DNA of 64,000 nt from Halomicrobium sp. LC1Hm. Lineage in GTDB: Archaea; Halobacteriota; Halobacteria; Halobacteriales; Haloarculaceae. Position 1 is the first letter of the stretch. Each line of letters opens with the position of its first letter. The position numbers were made by a program, and so were the translations under genes. Below the pieces are notes generated by a model that searched no databases, was not told the DNA's origin, and saw only the letters and a program-made list of their open reading frames with translations. Below are positions 42,760-51,794 of the stretch, in pieces. The stretch is taken from NCBI RefSeq assembly GCF_009617995.1, contig NZ_CP044129.1:1674001-1738000 (forward strand). Reading direction: 5' to 3'.

Positions 42760-44634
42760 TCAGTCGAACCCGGCGAACTCCGAGCGGTCGACCTCGTCGA
42801 TTGCCTCAGCGAGTCGCTCGACGGCGGGCTTGTCCCGACGGTCCGGCGTTGTGAGTACGCGGACCCGCTGTCGGCCCAGCGAGACGAAATCGAGTTCGAG
42901 CGCCGTCGCAGTCTCGCGAAGTCCGAGACCGGCGTCGGCGTCTCCGGCGGCGACTGCGCGTGCCGGGCTCTCGTCGCCGCTGGTCGTCAGGTCGTACCCA
43001 GAGATGTCGGCAGTCAGTTCGCTTCGAGTGACCTCGCGTTCGTCTGCGAGGGCGTCGAGATGGGCGTCGAAGCTGGTACGCAACCCGAATCCGGTCGCGA
43101 GATTGACCATCGATCCGTCGCCATCGATCAGCGACGGGACGCCTTCGATTCCGTCGGGATTGCCTGCGGGGACGACGAGTCCCCACTCGCGAGTCCAGCC
43201 GCCCAACTCGACGGCGTCCGCCGACTCTCCGGTCGGGCCAGCGGCGACCACCACGTCGGGGATACCCGCACGCAGTCGCCGCAGTGCCTCGTGCGTCCCG
43301 ACCGGGAGAAAGCGGGGGTTGTCCAGCCCGTCGAGGAGCTGGGAAACCACGGGATCGGAGTCGCCGGCACACAGCACCGACGGAGGCCGAACGTCGGGCG
43401 AGAACAGCTCTACCGTGACGGCTTCGCCCGCGTCGAGGAAGGCCGTGTCGGCGGGCACGGTCACGGTTCCGTCCGCGTCGACGAGACTCGTCGTCGTGCC
43501 GCTACCTTTGTCGACCGGGTAGACGAGCAGGTCGCCGTCGCCGTTCTCGACGAGGCCGGCAGCCAGCAGCCGGCGGCGACCCTCTTCGGAGCGCTCCCGG
43601 ACGACCATCTCGCCGGTGACGGTCGCGGTGGCGGGTTCGGGGAGGCCCGCAGCGTCGCGGATCTGCGGTGCGACGAACGTCCGGAAGATCGTCAGCGCAG
43701 AGACCGGATAGCCCGGCAGGCCCACGTACGCCGCGTCGTCGAGTTCACCGACCAGCATCGGCTTCCCCGGCTTGATCGCGGTCCCGTGCAGGAGGAGCGT
43801 CCCCTGGGCTTCGACGACGCTGTAGATCACGTCGACGGCGCTGGCGCTCGTCGATCCCGACGAGAGGACGAGATCACACTCCGTCGCGGCCCGCCGGAGC
43901 AGTCGCTCCATGGCCTCGTAATCGTCGCCGACGTGGGGGTACAGCTCCGGCGCGCCGCCGGCCTCCGCGACGGCCGCGGCGATCGTGTAGCTGTTCACGT
44001 CGTAGATCTGTCCGGCCTGGCTCTGGAGGGGTTCGCCCGGACGGACGAGTTCGTCGCCCGTCGAGAGGATACCGACCGTCGGCTTCGCCCGGACCGGCAC
44101 CTCGTCGACGCCGAGCGCGGAGAGGAGTCCGATCTCGCGGGGAGTGAGCCGCGTTCCGGGGCCGAGCGCTCGGGTCCCTGCCGCGATGTCTGCCCCCGAG
44201 AGCATGACGTTCTGGCCGGGCGTGACTGCGGTTCTGATCTCGACGCCCTCGTCGGTCGTCGTCGTCCGCTCGACGATCACGACCGCGTCGGCACCGTCGG
44301 GCATCACCGCGCCGGTCGAGACCTCGACCGCCGTTCCGGGTTCGACCGAGACCGTCGGTCGCTCACCGGCGTGGACCGCGCCGGCCAGCGAGAGCGTCAC
44401 CGGGCTCGCCCCGTCGGCGTCGAAGGTGTCCTCGGCCCGGACCGCGTACCCGTCCATGCTCGCCCGATCGAACCCCGGCACGTCCAGCGTCGCGTCGATG
44501 CGCTCGTCGAGGACGCGCCCGCGAGCTTCGTCGAGGGGGACCGTCTCGGCCCCGGGATCGATGTCGAGGCCGTCGACGACCTCGTGTGCGCGCTCGGGCG
44601 TCGCGAGGTCACGGAACTCCTTGCGGTCGCTCAC
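42760..44634 (-). CDS. moeA: Molybdopterin molybdenumtransferase MoeA fused to a periplasmic-binding-like domain
   Basis: 624 residues. Residues 1-410 are MoeA, which inserts molybdate into adenylylated molybdopterin: FDRASMDGYAVRAEDTFDAD, STGAVMPDGADAVVIVERTT, VGILSTGDELVRPGE, LVLSSGSTSASAVDVIYSVV and VGLPGYPVSALTIFR. Residues about 420-624 form a substrate-binding-protein-like domain (VVVAAGPTGESADAVELGGW, SGDESPARAVAAGDADAGLG), a fusion known for archaeal MoeA proteins. It starts at GTG 44634, overlapping the upstream moeA stop (GTGA). Confidence 0.9.
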   Translation of the reverse strand: MSDRKEFRDLATPERAHEVVDGLDIDPGAETVPLDEARGRVLDERIDATLDVPGFDRASMDGYAVRAEDTFDADGASPVTLSLAGAVHAGERPTVSVEPGTAVEVSTGAVMPDGADAVVIVERTTTTDEGVEIRTAVTPGQNVMLSGADIAAGTRALGPGTRLTPREIGLLSALGVDEVPVRAKPTVGILSTGDELVRPGEPLQSQAGQIYDVNSYTIAAAVAEAGGAPELYPHVGDDYEAMERLLRRAATECDLVLSSGSTSASAVDVIYSVVEAQGTLLLHGTAIKPGKPMLVGELDDAAYVGLPGYPVSALTIFRTFVAPQIRDAAGLPEPATATVTGEMVVRERSEEGRRRLLAAGLVENGDGDLLVYPVDKGSGTTTSLVDADGTVTVPADTAFLDAGEAVTVELFSPDVRPPSVLCAGDSDPVVSQLLDGLDNPRFLPVGTHEALRRLRAGIPDVVVAAGPTGESADAVELGGWTREWGLVVPAGNPDGIEGVPSLIDGDGSMVNLATGFGLRTSFDAHLDALADEREVTRSELTADISGYDLTTSGDESPARAVAAGDADAGLGLRETATALELDFVSLGRQRVRVLTTPDRRDKPAVERLAEAIDEVDRSEFAGFD

Positions 44635-45845
44635 GGCGACCACTCCCAGTCCTCGACGGCGACGGTCCGACCCGCGTCGTACCCCTCGCTGTCTTCTGGA
44701 ACGACGACCCAGCCGTCCGCCAGCGCGACACTGGAGAGGACGCCGGCACCGCTCGCTCTGGTCGGTGTCGCCGTCTGCTCGTCGCCCTCGCCATCCAGCC
44801 GGACCCGGACGAACGAGCGCGTCCCGATCTCGCTGGCGACCTTTCGCTCCAGTCGGGCCTCCGTCACCGGTGGCTCGCGCTCGGGGAGGTGTGCGAGCGT
44901 CTTGAGGGCCGGCCGGAGCAGCTGGACGGCGTTGACGATCGTCGCCACCGGATAGCCCGGCAACACGAGGATCGGCGTCTCCTCGACGCGGCCGACGGCG
45001 ACCGGGTGGCCGGGCTTGAGCGCGACGCCGTGGACGGAGACGGACCCGAGATCGTCGACGACCGCCGGCAAGAGATCCCGCTCGCCGACCGAGGAGCCGC
45101 CGGTCGTCACGATCAGGTCGTGGTCGAGGTCCCGCTCGATTGCCCTCTGAAGCGCTGCCTCGTCGTCGGTGACCACGTCGCGGTACGTCGGTTCCCCTCC
45201 CCACCGCCGGACGTACTGAGCGACGGTCTGGCCGTTCGTCTCGACGACTTCGCCCGGTTCCGGATCGGACTGGACGAGTTCCTCGCCCGTCGGGACGACG
45301 CTGATCCGCGGGCGCTCGAACACCTCGACGGTCTCGACCCCGAGTGCCTTCAGCAGTCCCAGATCGGAGGGCCGGAGCTGGTGGCCGGGATCGAACAGGT
45401 GCTGTCCTTCCCCGACGTCGTCACCGACCGGCCCGACGTTCTGGCCGCTGGCGACGGCGTCGAACACCTCGATCCACCCGTCGTCGGCCTCGACCTGCTC
45501 GACCCGTACGACCGCGTCGGCACCCGACGGCAGTTCGCTCCCGGTGTGGACGCGGCGGGCGGCGTTCGGACCGACCGACTCCGATCGCTCCAGTCGGACC
45601 GGCGACCGGCGTGTCGCTCCGAACGTGTCCTCGGCCCGGACGGCGAAGCCGTCCATGGCCGCGCGCGGATAGTGTGGCACCGGCCGCCGAGCCGTGTGTT
45701 CGCTCGCGAGTGCCCGGCCGTCGGCGTCCGCGATCGGCACGTCCTCAGTTCGGGACACCGGCGACAGCGAGTCGAGCAGCCGCTCGCGGGCCGGCCCGAG
45801 CCGCGTCTGCTCTCTGAATCCGACGCCCCGAGGGTCGTCTGTCAT
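44631..45845 (-). CDS. moeA: Molybdopterin molybdenumtransferase MoeA (second paralog)
   Basis: 404 residues of MoeA without the binding-protein domain. AMDGFAVRAEDTFGATRR, HTGSELPSGADAVVRVEQVE, ISVVPTGEELVQSDPEPGEV, DLIVTTGGSSVGERDLLPAV and LVLPGYPVATIVNAVQLLRP are present in the family order. It is coupled to the fused moeA by a 4-base overlap. Two MoeA copies may handle molybdenum and tungsten or bis-MGD steps; the sequence does not decide this. The start is ATG 45845. Confidence 0.9.
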   Translation of the reverse strand: MTDDPRGVGFREQTRLGPARERLLDSLSPVSRTEDVPIADADGRALASEHTARRPVPHYPRAAMDGFAVRAEDTFGATRRSPVRLERSESVGPNAARRVHTGSELPSGADAVVRVEQVEADDGWIEVFDAVASGQNVGPVGDDVGEGQHLFDPGHQLRPSDLGLLKALGVETVEVFERPRISVVPTGEELVQSDPEPGEVVETNGQTVAQYVRRWGGEPTYRDVVTDDEAALQRAIERDLDHDLIVTTGGSSVGERDLLPAVVDDLGSVSVHGVALKPGHPVAVGRVEETPILVLPGYPVATIVNAVQLLRPALKTLAHLPEREPPVTEARLERKVASEIGTRSFVRVRLDGEGDEQTATPTRASGAGVLSSVALADGWVVVPEDSEGYDAGRTVAVEDWEWSP

Positions 45846-45957
45846 ACTCGAACACAGGCCGCCGGAGGGCAAAAAGCTACGACTTCGCGAGCCCGCCCGC
45901 ACAGCATTCTGCCGGACGCCGTCCGGTCGACCGGGCAAACGGCGATCGGAGTTCGGA

Positions 45958-46965
45958 TCAATCCTCGGTGTAGGCGTAGGGGGCGCGGTCGCCTTCCTCG
46001 TCGCGGTACTCCTCGTTGCGTTCCCAGCCGTCCTCGGTCTCGACCACGTACTCGCCGTAGTAGGGGACGCGGCCGGCCACGGTCGCCCGGAACGCCTCGC
46101 GCATGCGAGACTTCGTCTCGCCGATCGACCGGAGGTCGTCGTTGCGGTTCAGACAGCCCTTCAGGTAGCCGTCGTGGGTGAGTCGCACCCGGTGGCAGTT
46201 CGCACAGAACGTCTCGTTGCCCACCGGGTCGACGATCTCGACCATCCCCTCGCGATCGCCGTCGTCGCTCGCGACGAAGTACCGCCGCCGGTCGTGCATC
46301 TGGCGGCGCTCGATCCGGTCGGCCTCGTCGGACAGCCAGTCGTGGACGCGATCGATGTCGATCGCCCACTCCGGGTGGCCGGCCAGTTCGGGCATGTACT
46401 CGATGAGCTGGAGGCGAAGCCCCTCGTTCTCGACGACGTGATCGACCATCTCCGGGACGTATCCCGCCGTCGGCTCGAACACGACCATGTTGATCTTCAC
46501 CGGGGCGAGTCCCGCGTCGACCGCCGCCTCGACGCCCTCCAGCACGCGGTCGTACGCGCCGCTCTGAGTGAGTTCGGCGAACGCCTCCCGGTCGAGCGCG
46601 TCCTGGGAGATGTTGACCCGTTCGAGTCCGGCGTCGACGAGTTCGGTCGCTCGCCCGGGCAGGTAGGTCCCGTTCGTCGTCAGCGACACCGTCATCTCGT
46701 CGGGCGTCCGTGCGACGATCTCCGCGAGGTCCTCTCTGAGTAGCGGTTCCCCGCCGGTGAACTTCACCGAGTCGACGCCGAAGTCGGCGGCCACTTCGAG
46801 GAAGTCGACGACCCGATCCGTCGAGAGCTCGTCGTCCTGGGCCGCCAGTGGCCCGCGCGTGTCGCCCAACCCCTCGTTGTGGCAGTAGACACAATCGAAG
46901 TTACACCGATCGGTCAGCGAGACGCGGACGCCCGAGACCTCGCGACCGAACTCGTCTGACAGCAT
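45958..46965 (-). CDS. moaA: GTP 3',8-cyclase MoaA (molybdenum cofactor step 1)
   Basis: 335 residues, a radical-SAM enzyme. The first cluster motif is [19 protein letters not shown] (CxxxCxxC). [14 protein letters not shown] and SLTTNGTYL follow. The C-terminal second cluster is in [18 protein letters not shown]. It converts GTP to the precursor of cyclic pyranopterin monophosphate. The start [20 protein letters not shown] at 46965 agrees with homologs; an in-frame ATG ten codons upstream is less likely. Same strand as the moeA pair, with a 112-base gap. Confidence 0.94.
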   Translation of the reverse strand: MLSDEFGREVSGVRVSLTDRCNFDCVYCHNEGLGDTRGPLAAQDDELSTDRVVDFLEVAADFGVDSVKFTGGEPLLREDLAEIVARTPDEMTVSLTTNGTYLPGRATELVDAGLERVNISQDALDREAFAELTQSGAYDRVLEGVEAAVDAGLAPVKINMVVFEPTAGYVPEMVDHVVENEGLRLQLIEYMPELAGHPEWAIDIDRVHDWLSDEADRIERRQMHDRRRYFVASDDGDREGMVEIVDPVGNETFCANCHRVRLTHDGYLKGCLNRNDDLRSIGETKSRMREAFRATVAGRVPYYGEYVVETEDGWERNEEYRDEEGDRAPYAYTED

Positions 46966-47058
46966 TCGAGTTGAGACAAGGCGTTCGAGACGCATAAGTG
47001 ACGTTGGTCACCGGTACGGGATCGTTCCCGCCCGGCGGGAATCCCACGGGCGGCGTCG

Positions 47059-47090
47059 TACTGTCGGCTGTCCGTCCGTGAGAGCCAACA
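47059..47090. repeat. Family I half-element (copy f)
   Basis: TACTGTCGGCTGTCCGTCCG and the following bases match the left arm of copy c (TACTGCCGGCTGTCCGTCTG). The right arm is absent. Family II copy A begins about six bases beyond, suggesting that one element replaced or inserted next to the other. Confidence 0.55.
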
Positions 47091-47096
47091 GTCACA

Positions 47097-47173
47097 TACG
47101 GACTCTTGTCGGTGCTTACCGGCAATCGTCGCCACGGGGGACGATCACCGTGAAACTGCGACAAGAATCCGTC
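47097..47173. repeat. Family II palindromic element, copy A (77 bp)
   Basis: Ends ACGGACTCTTGTCG and CGACAAGAATCCGT are complementary at 13 of 14 positions. The right border GTC is followed by TCA (47174-47176), the stop codon of the minus-strand hydrolase. It closely matches copy B at 57125-57203 throughout. Confidence 0.75.
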
Positions 47174-47818
47174 TCAATCCGAACCCGCAAGCGTCGACAA
47201 CAGTTCGACGACGTACTCGACCTCGTCGTCGACGATCGTGTGGCCCATCCCCTCGTAGAGTCGCGTCTCGACGGTGGCTCCGAGGCGCTCGAACACGTCC
47301 GCGGACTCGGTGACGCGGGTCTCCGGAATGTGCGGGTCGGAGTCGCTACAGCCGAAGAAGGCCGGCGTCCCGTCGAGTTCTCCGTCGTGGTCGAAGTCCA
47401 TCCCGAGCGGTCCGATGAGTCCGCCGCTGAAGGCGACGAGTCCACCGTACGCGCGGGGGTTCCGGGCGACGTACTCGCTGGCGAGACAGGCACCCTGGGA
47501 GAACCCCATCAGGACGATCTGCTCGTGGTCGAGGCCGGCTTCGAGGGCTCGTTCGATCGTGTCTGCGACGACGCCCAGTGCGGCGGTGAGGTGGGGTTCG
47601 TTGCTCTCGATCGGGTCGACGAAGCGGTTGGGGTACCAGCTCCCGCGCTGTGCCTGCGGTGCGAGATACGCGACGCCGTCGACGTCGATCTCGTCTGCGA
47701 GCTGGAGGAACCCCTCGGCTCTGGCCCCGCGGCCGTGGATCATCACGACGGCGACCCTGGCGTCGTCCAGCGGAGTGCCCGCGGTGTGGACCGGCTGATC
47801 GGCGTGTGGCTCACTCAT
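47174..47818 (-). CDS. Alpha/beta hydrolase of the phospholipase/carboxylesterase family
   Basis: 214 residues. ARVAVVMIHGRGARAEGFLQ is the oxyanion region, IVLMGFSQGACLASEYVARN the nucleophile elbow (Ser about 115), and the later Asp (CSDSDPHIPE) and His (EGMGHTIVDDE) complete the triad. It resembles the haloarchaeal phospholipase/carboxylesterase group related to YpfH and dienelactone hydrolase. The substrate is unknown. The ATG at 47818 (MSEPHADQPVHTAGTPLD) is preferred over the longer frame. Its TGA forms the border of a family II element. Confidence 0.85.
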   Translation of the reverse strand: MSEPHADQPVHTAGTPLDDARVAVVMIHGRGARAEGFLQLADEIDVDGVAYLAPQAQRGSWYPNRFVDPIESNEPHLTAALGVVADTIERALEAGLDHEQIVLMGFSQGACLASEYVARNPRAYGGLVAFSGGLIGPLGMDFDHDGELDGTPAFFGCSDSDPHIPETRVTESADVFERLGATVETRLYEGMGHTIVDDEVEYVVELLSTLAGSD

Positions 47819-47955
47819 CTGTCGGCCCCGGCTGTCCGTGTCGGCGTGGTTCTGTGTCGTGACATGGTGTGTTGCCGTCGCGGTGACGGACGTACGACGA
47901 CGTAGGTCGCCGAGGGCCAAAGGTCTGTGCTGACACCGATGTCACCGCAGGGCCG

Positions 47956-48852
47956 CTACTGGAGCGCCAGGACGGACTCGTCGGGCGCAGCGAACAGCTC
48001 CTTGACCCGATCGACGCCGTCGCCGACCTCCGAGCGGTTCTCCAGCAGGACGGTCTCGCTGGGGAACAACTGCTCTCCCAGTTCGAGCCCGTGGTCGCGG
48101 GCGGTCGAACCGGTCACGGTGAGGTAGACGCCCAGCCCGGCCTCGGCGATGGCGGCCTCCTCTTCCTGTCCGTTCTCGGGGTAGACGAACTCGATGTCTC
48201 GCAGGGCGTCCGTGCCGATGACGGCCTCGACCAGCCGCTCGTAGCGCGGCGAGATACAGAGCTCGCCCTCGTAGGCACGGAGGAACTCACGAGCGAGATC
48301 GTCGGGGAGCGACTCGCGCACCGCCGGGGTTCCGAGCAGCGTGTGATACACCGTATCGCCCATCCCGGTGACGACGCGAACGTCCGTGTCGACCGGATCG
48401 ATCCGCTCGTTGATCGCTGCGATCTCGGTCAGGGGGTCGTCCCGCAGCTGTACGACCTCTTCGAGAACGAGGTCGGCACTGTCAAAGCCCAGCGCGAACT
48501 CGTGTTTGCGCAGCGACCGGAACGGCTCCTCTCGACCGACCAGACGCAGGTCGATCCCGTCGACCGGGACCGTCAGGCTATCGAAGACGACGCGTCGGGG
48601 CATCCCCTCGCGGTCGTCTCGCAGGAGCGTGTACTCGGGTCTGGTCGGGTCGTCGAGGTCGCTGTACGCCGCGAGACGATCGTACACCGGCGCGTCGGGT
48701 GTGGCGTCGTCCTTGGTGATGGCCTTCTCGTAGCGCAGCGTCGAGATCACGTCGTCGGCGATCTCGGTGAACGCTGCCGTCGTCGCCAGCCGTTCGAGCA
48801 CGGCCTCCAGCGGGCGACCCTTGCGTGGAACGGCCACGCTGATCGTCGTCAT
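47956..48852 (-). CDS. HisG-like protein of unknown function
   Basis: 298 residues. The start TISVAVPRKGRPLEAVLERL resembles the KGRL motif of ATP phosphoribosyltransferase. FALGFDSADLVLEEVV and GLGVYLTVTGSTARDHGLEL with LFPSETVLLENRSEV recall the HisG DLV-TG-T-L-NGL and ARLIAN segments. Much of the rest is diverged, and the usual HisG regulatory domain is not evident. No his genes are near. It may bind phosphoribosyl pyrophosphate or another ligand, but the reaction is unknown. It starts at ATG 48852. Confidence 0.5.
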   Translation of the reverse strand: MTTISVAVPRKGRPLEAVLERLATTAAFTEIADDVISTLRYEKAITKDDATPDAPVYDRLAAYSDLDDPTRPEYTLLRDDREGMPRRVVFDSLTVPVDGIDLRLVGREEPFRSLRKHEFALGFDSADLVLEEVVQLRDDPLTEIAAINERIDPVDTDVRVVTGMGDTVYHTLLGTPAVRESLPDDLAREFLRAYEGELCISPRYERLVEAVIGTDALRDIEFVYPENGQEEEAAIAEAGLGVYLTVTGSTARDHGLELGEQLFPSETVLLENRSEVGDGVDRVKELFAAPDESVLALQ

Positions 48853-48967
48853 TACGATGGCACAGACGATGGGGGAGTAAAACGAGTCCGGTTTCACACC
48901 GGCGTGTGTCTCCGTGTCGAGACGTTCGCCGCTCCGGAATGAGCGAAACGGAAGGCGGCCAGTCGCG

Positions 48968-50164
48968 TCAGTCGCCGCCGCCCCCGATGACCGACGAGAG
49001 CTGTTCGCGCCACTCTTTGAGTTCGGCGATCTCCTCGTCGATCTCTTCGATCTGGCTCTCCACGCCGGCGTCGGCCATCTCCTCGCGGATCTCTTCGAGG
49101 TCGTCCTGGACGCCTTCGAGGGTCGACTCCAGCTCCGATACGTCGTCTGTCACGTCGTCGACGCTCTCGTCGATCTGCTCGACGCCGTCGGCGAGTCCGT
49201 CGATCTGAGCGCCGTTCTCGGCGGCCGTCGACTTGACCGACGCCAGCTCGGATTCGAACTCCTCGACCTCGGAGCGGAACTGCTCGACCTCGGACTCGAA
49301 CTCGTCGATGAGCTGTTCGCCCGTGCCGTTCTCGTCGAGGAACTCTTCGAGTGCGTCGGTGTACGCGACGACGTCGGAGACGTCTTTCTGGAGCTTGTCG
49401 ATCCGGGCCGTCACGGAGCCGTCGTCGCTCGCGAGGTCGAAGGCCTTCCGGAGGATCTGGACGTCTTCCTTCCGGACCTCGTTGTTCCGGAGTTCGTTCG
49501 CCATCGCTGCGACGAGGCTCCCACCCTCGACTTCGACGCTGCTTGCGGTCCCGTTGTTGGCCGCCTGCTGGGCCGATTCCGCGTCCTCGGCTGCCTCCTC
49601 GGCGTCGCCGTCTGTCTCTTCGGGAGCGCGTTCGGCGGCACCGCGGTGTTGACCCTCGTTGTTCGGGTCCTTCAGATCGAGGGTCTCGATGTCCTCGTCG
49701 TCGGACTCTTCGAGCCCCGGAACGCTGTCGGCGTCGCCGCTGATGACGTCTTTGACGGCGTCGGACCCTTCGCCGACCAGTTCGCCCCCGTCGTCTTCCA
49801 GCGGTGGGTCGATGCGGTCGATCCGGGGTTCGGTGAGGAACTGCTCGACGTTGTCGGTGCCGGTCGCACGGATACCGTACACCGTCGTGTACTCCGAGTC
49901 CGCTTCGAGTTCACGCTCGAACGCGATCTCGTCGTCGTCGATCGTCCAGAACTCGCTCCCGTACTCCGGGTGAAAGCCCAGATCCTCGACCGCCACGTCC
50001 TCCGGAACCACGTCGGTCAGCCGCACGGTCACCGGTTCGGTCCGACTGGACGCGAACTTGAACGCGATGGCAGGCACCGGGAACTCGTCGGCCTCGTACC
50101 GTTTGGTGACGGTCACCCCATCGGAGGCCACAGTAATCTCCTCGTACGCCTGAGAGTCACTCAT
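48968..50164 (-). CDS. Acidic coiled-coil protein of unknown function
   Basis: 398 residues. The first 115 look like a beta-rich domain (VTVTKRYEADEFPVPAIAFK, VTVRLTDVVPEDVAVEDLGF). An acidic Ala/Glu/Asp linker (about 115-215) follows, then about 170 residues of heptad-repeat coiled coil (VEQFRSEVEEFESELASVKS; SVDDVTDDVSELESTLEGVQ), and a GGGGD end. It is cytosolic, with no transmembrane segment. I do not recognise the family; a scaffold or DNA-associated role is possible. A strong TATA box lies 27 bases upstream of its ATG. Confidence 0.7.
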   Translation of the reverse strand: MSDSQAYEEITVASDGVTVTKRYEADEFPVPAIAFKFASSRTEPVTVRLTDVVPEDVAVEDLGFHPEYGSEFWTIDDDEIAFERELEADSEYTTVYGIRATGTDNVEQFLTEPRIDRIDPPLEDDGGELVGEGSDAVKDVISGDADSVPGLEESDDEDIETLDLKDPNNEGQHRGAAERAPEETDGDAEEAAEDAESAQQAANNGTASSVEVEGGSLVAAMANELRNNEVRKEDVQILRKAFDLASDDGSVTARIDKLQKDVSDVVAYTDALEEFLDENGTGEQLIDEFESEVEQFRSEVEEFESELASVKSTAAENGAQIDGLADGVEQIDESVDDVTDDVSELESTLEGVQDDLEEIREEMADAGVESQIEEIDEEIAELKEWREQLSSVIGGGGD

Positions 50165-50185
50165 GTCTCGAATAGCGTCGAGCGA

Positions 50186-50196
50186 GAATATTAAAG
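50186..50196 (-). promoter_or_regulatory. TATA box for the coiled-coil protein gene
   Basis: CTTTAATATTC on the minus strand is centred 27 bases upstream of the ATG at 50164; a strong leaderless promoter. Confidence 0.6.
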
Positions 50197-50236
50197 ATAC
50201 GTATTGACTAGCTTATTACTTCTGCGTGCTGGTAAT

Positions 50237-51070
50237 TTACCCCAGGTCGATCCGGTCGCCGATCTCGACGATGTCGAGAGTGGCCGGAGCGGGGAAGCTG
50301 TTGACGTGGTTGTGCAGCACCGTCGGCTCCGTCGTCATGCCCTTCCACATGTCCCAGTGGGTCGGGACGAGCGTCTCAAGCTGGAGTTCGTTCGCGGCTT
50401 CGACGATCATGTTCTCGTCGTTGTACCACTTCGTGCGTTCGGGTTCGCGGGTCTCCTTGTCGGGGATCATCCCGACGGTACCGAACGCGAGGACGCCCAC
50501 GTCGATGTCGTAGGACTCGCCGACGGGCTCGAACGCGCCGGGCCGCGCGTCGCCGCCGTGGAAGAAGGTTCCGGCGTCGTGTTCGAAGACGTACGAGACG
50601 GGGTGGTCGGCGTCGGGGTCGTTGGCGGGTTCGACGTGGACGGTGAGATCACCGACCTCGAAGGTGTCCCCTTCACCGATCTCGCGGAGCTGTTCGTCGT
50701 CGACGTCCCACGCTTCGGTCCAGTTTTCGTCCGAGACTACGTCGTGGCTCGCGTCGGTGCCGTAGAACGTGGCTCCCGTCTCGGCGAGGATCGGTGCCTG
50801 GCTCGGGCCGTGCGTGTGGTCCGTGTGTTCGTGGGTCGCGAGGACCGCGTCCGCCTCGCGCACGTCGTCGGGATCGAACGGGACCGGGATCATCCGGACC
50901 GTCCGCGGCGGATCGCCGATACCGAGATACGGGTCGATGTAGACGACCGCGCCGCCGCTGGACTTGAGCACGAAGCCGTTACAGCCCAGATACCAGATCG
51001 CGAGTCCGTCGGGATCCGCGTCTTCGACCGCGCGAACGAGCCAGTCGCCCCAGTCGGAGTCGACAGTCAT
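50237..51070 (-). CDS. Metallo-beta-lactamase fold hydrolase (UlaG/lactonase-like)
   Basis: 277 residues. LAIWYLGCNGFVLKSSGGAV opens the fold. VLATHEHTDHTHGPSQAPIL is the HxHxDH metal motif (about residues 80-86). FFHGGDARPGAF holds the bridging Asp, and ETLVPTHWDMWKGM the final His. It resembles the L-ascorbate-6-phosphate lactonase (UlaG) branch. The actual substrate is unknown. It begins at ATG 51070 and has no operon partner. Confidence 0.8.
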   Translation of the reverse strand: MTVDSDWGDWLVRAVEDADPDGLAIWYLGCNGFVLKSSGGAVVYIDPYLGIGDPPRTVRMIPVPFDPDDVREADAVLATHEHTDHTHGPSQAPILAETGATFYGTDASHDVVSDENWTEAWDVDDEQLREIGEGDTFEVGDLTVHVEPANDPDADHPVSYVFEHDAGTFFHGGDARPGAFEPVGESYDIDVGVLAFGTVGMIPDKETREPERTKWYNDENMIVEAANELQLETLVPTHWDMWKGMTTEPTVLHNHVNSFPAPATLDIVEIGDRIDLG

Positions 51071-51122
51071 GGTTGCACGTGTCGCGAGCGGCCGCTAAGT
51101 CCTTGCGAAAGCGGGCGACGGC

Positions 51123-51794
51123 CTAGAGCGAGACGGCGGACTTGCCCGAGAGGGACTCGGGCACGACGACCGTGGCGGTGGTCTCGCCGCCAGCCTGGGT
51201 GGTCAGCCTGATCTCGGCGGACGATCCCTCAGTGAGGTCGCCGCTGACGAGTTTCCCGTTCAGGTCGCCTTCCTCTGCACTGTCGGGGACCGAGTCGGTC
51301 TGGAATCTGATGATCGCCCGGTCGGCCTGGTCGTTGAGGGCGTTGCTGTTCGAGATCGAGTCGTCGTCGTCCTGTAGCGTCGACGTGATGAATCCGGCGT
51401 CACCGCTCGATCCGCCCGATCCCTCGGCCGCCGTGTAGCTGAGGACGTTGTAGCTGCCGCCCGACGAGACCCACTGGGCGGTCGTCGTCGACAGGTCCAC
51501 GTTGCCCGAGCCCGGCGCTCGCTTGACGGTCACGTCGACCGTCGTCACCTCGAAGCCCTCGCCGTCTTTCACGATGTCAGTTCCAGCGATGTCGACGACC
51601 TGGAGGCGGTTGGTCACCTGCTGGCTGCTCTGTTGGCCGCTCTGTTCTGCGCTCGTCTGGAGAAAGCCCGCGGTGTTGATCAGTACGCCCGCCGCGATCG
51701 CCGCGACGAGGACCATCGCGATGAACACGATCAGCGTCCCGATCCCGACCTGACCGCGGTCACTCGCTCGCTCACGTTGCCCACTCTGTTGCAT
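51123..51794 (-). CDS. Archaellin (archaeal flagellin)
   Basis: 223 residues. The class III signal reads [20 protein letters not shown], cleaved between Gly and Gln by the prearchaellin peptidase, followed by [20 protein letters not shown], the assembly helix shared by haloarchaeal archaellins. The remaining residues are a beta-rich, Ser/Thr/Gly/Asp-rich outer domain. I find no N-x-S/T glycosylation site in it, although haloarchaeal archaellins usually have several. No other arl gene is in the window, so this is an orphan copy. It may be an alternative filament subunit. Confidence 0.9.
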   Translation of the reverse strand: MQQSGQRERASDRGQVGIGTLIVFIAMVLVAAIAAGVLINTAGFLQTSAEQSGQQSSQQVTNRLQVVDIAGTDIVKDGEGFEVTTVDVTVKRAPGSGNVDLSTTTAQWVSSGGSYNVLSYTAAEGSGGSSGDAGFITSTLQDDDDSISNSNALNDQADRAIIRFQTDSVPDSAEEGDLNGKLVSGDLTEGSSAEIRLTTQAGGETTATVVVPESLSGKSAVSL

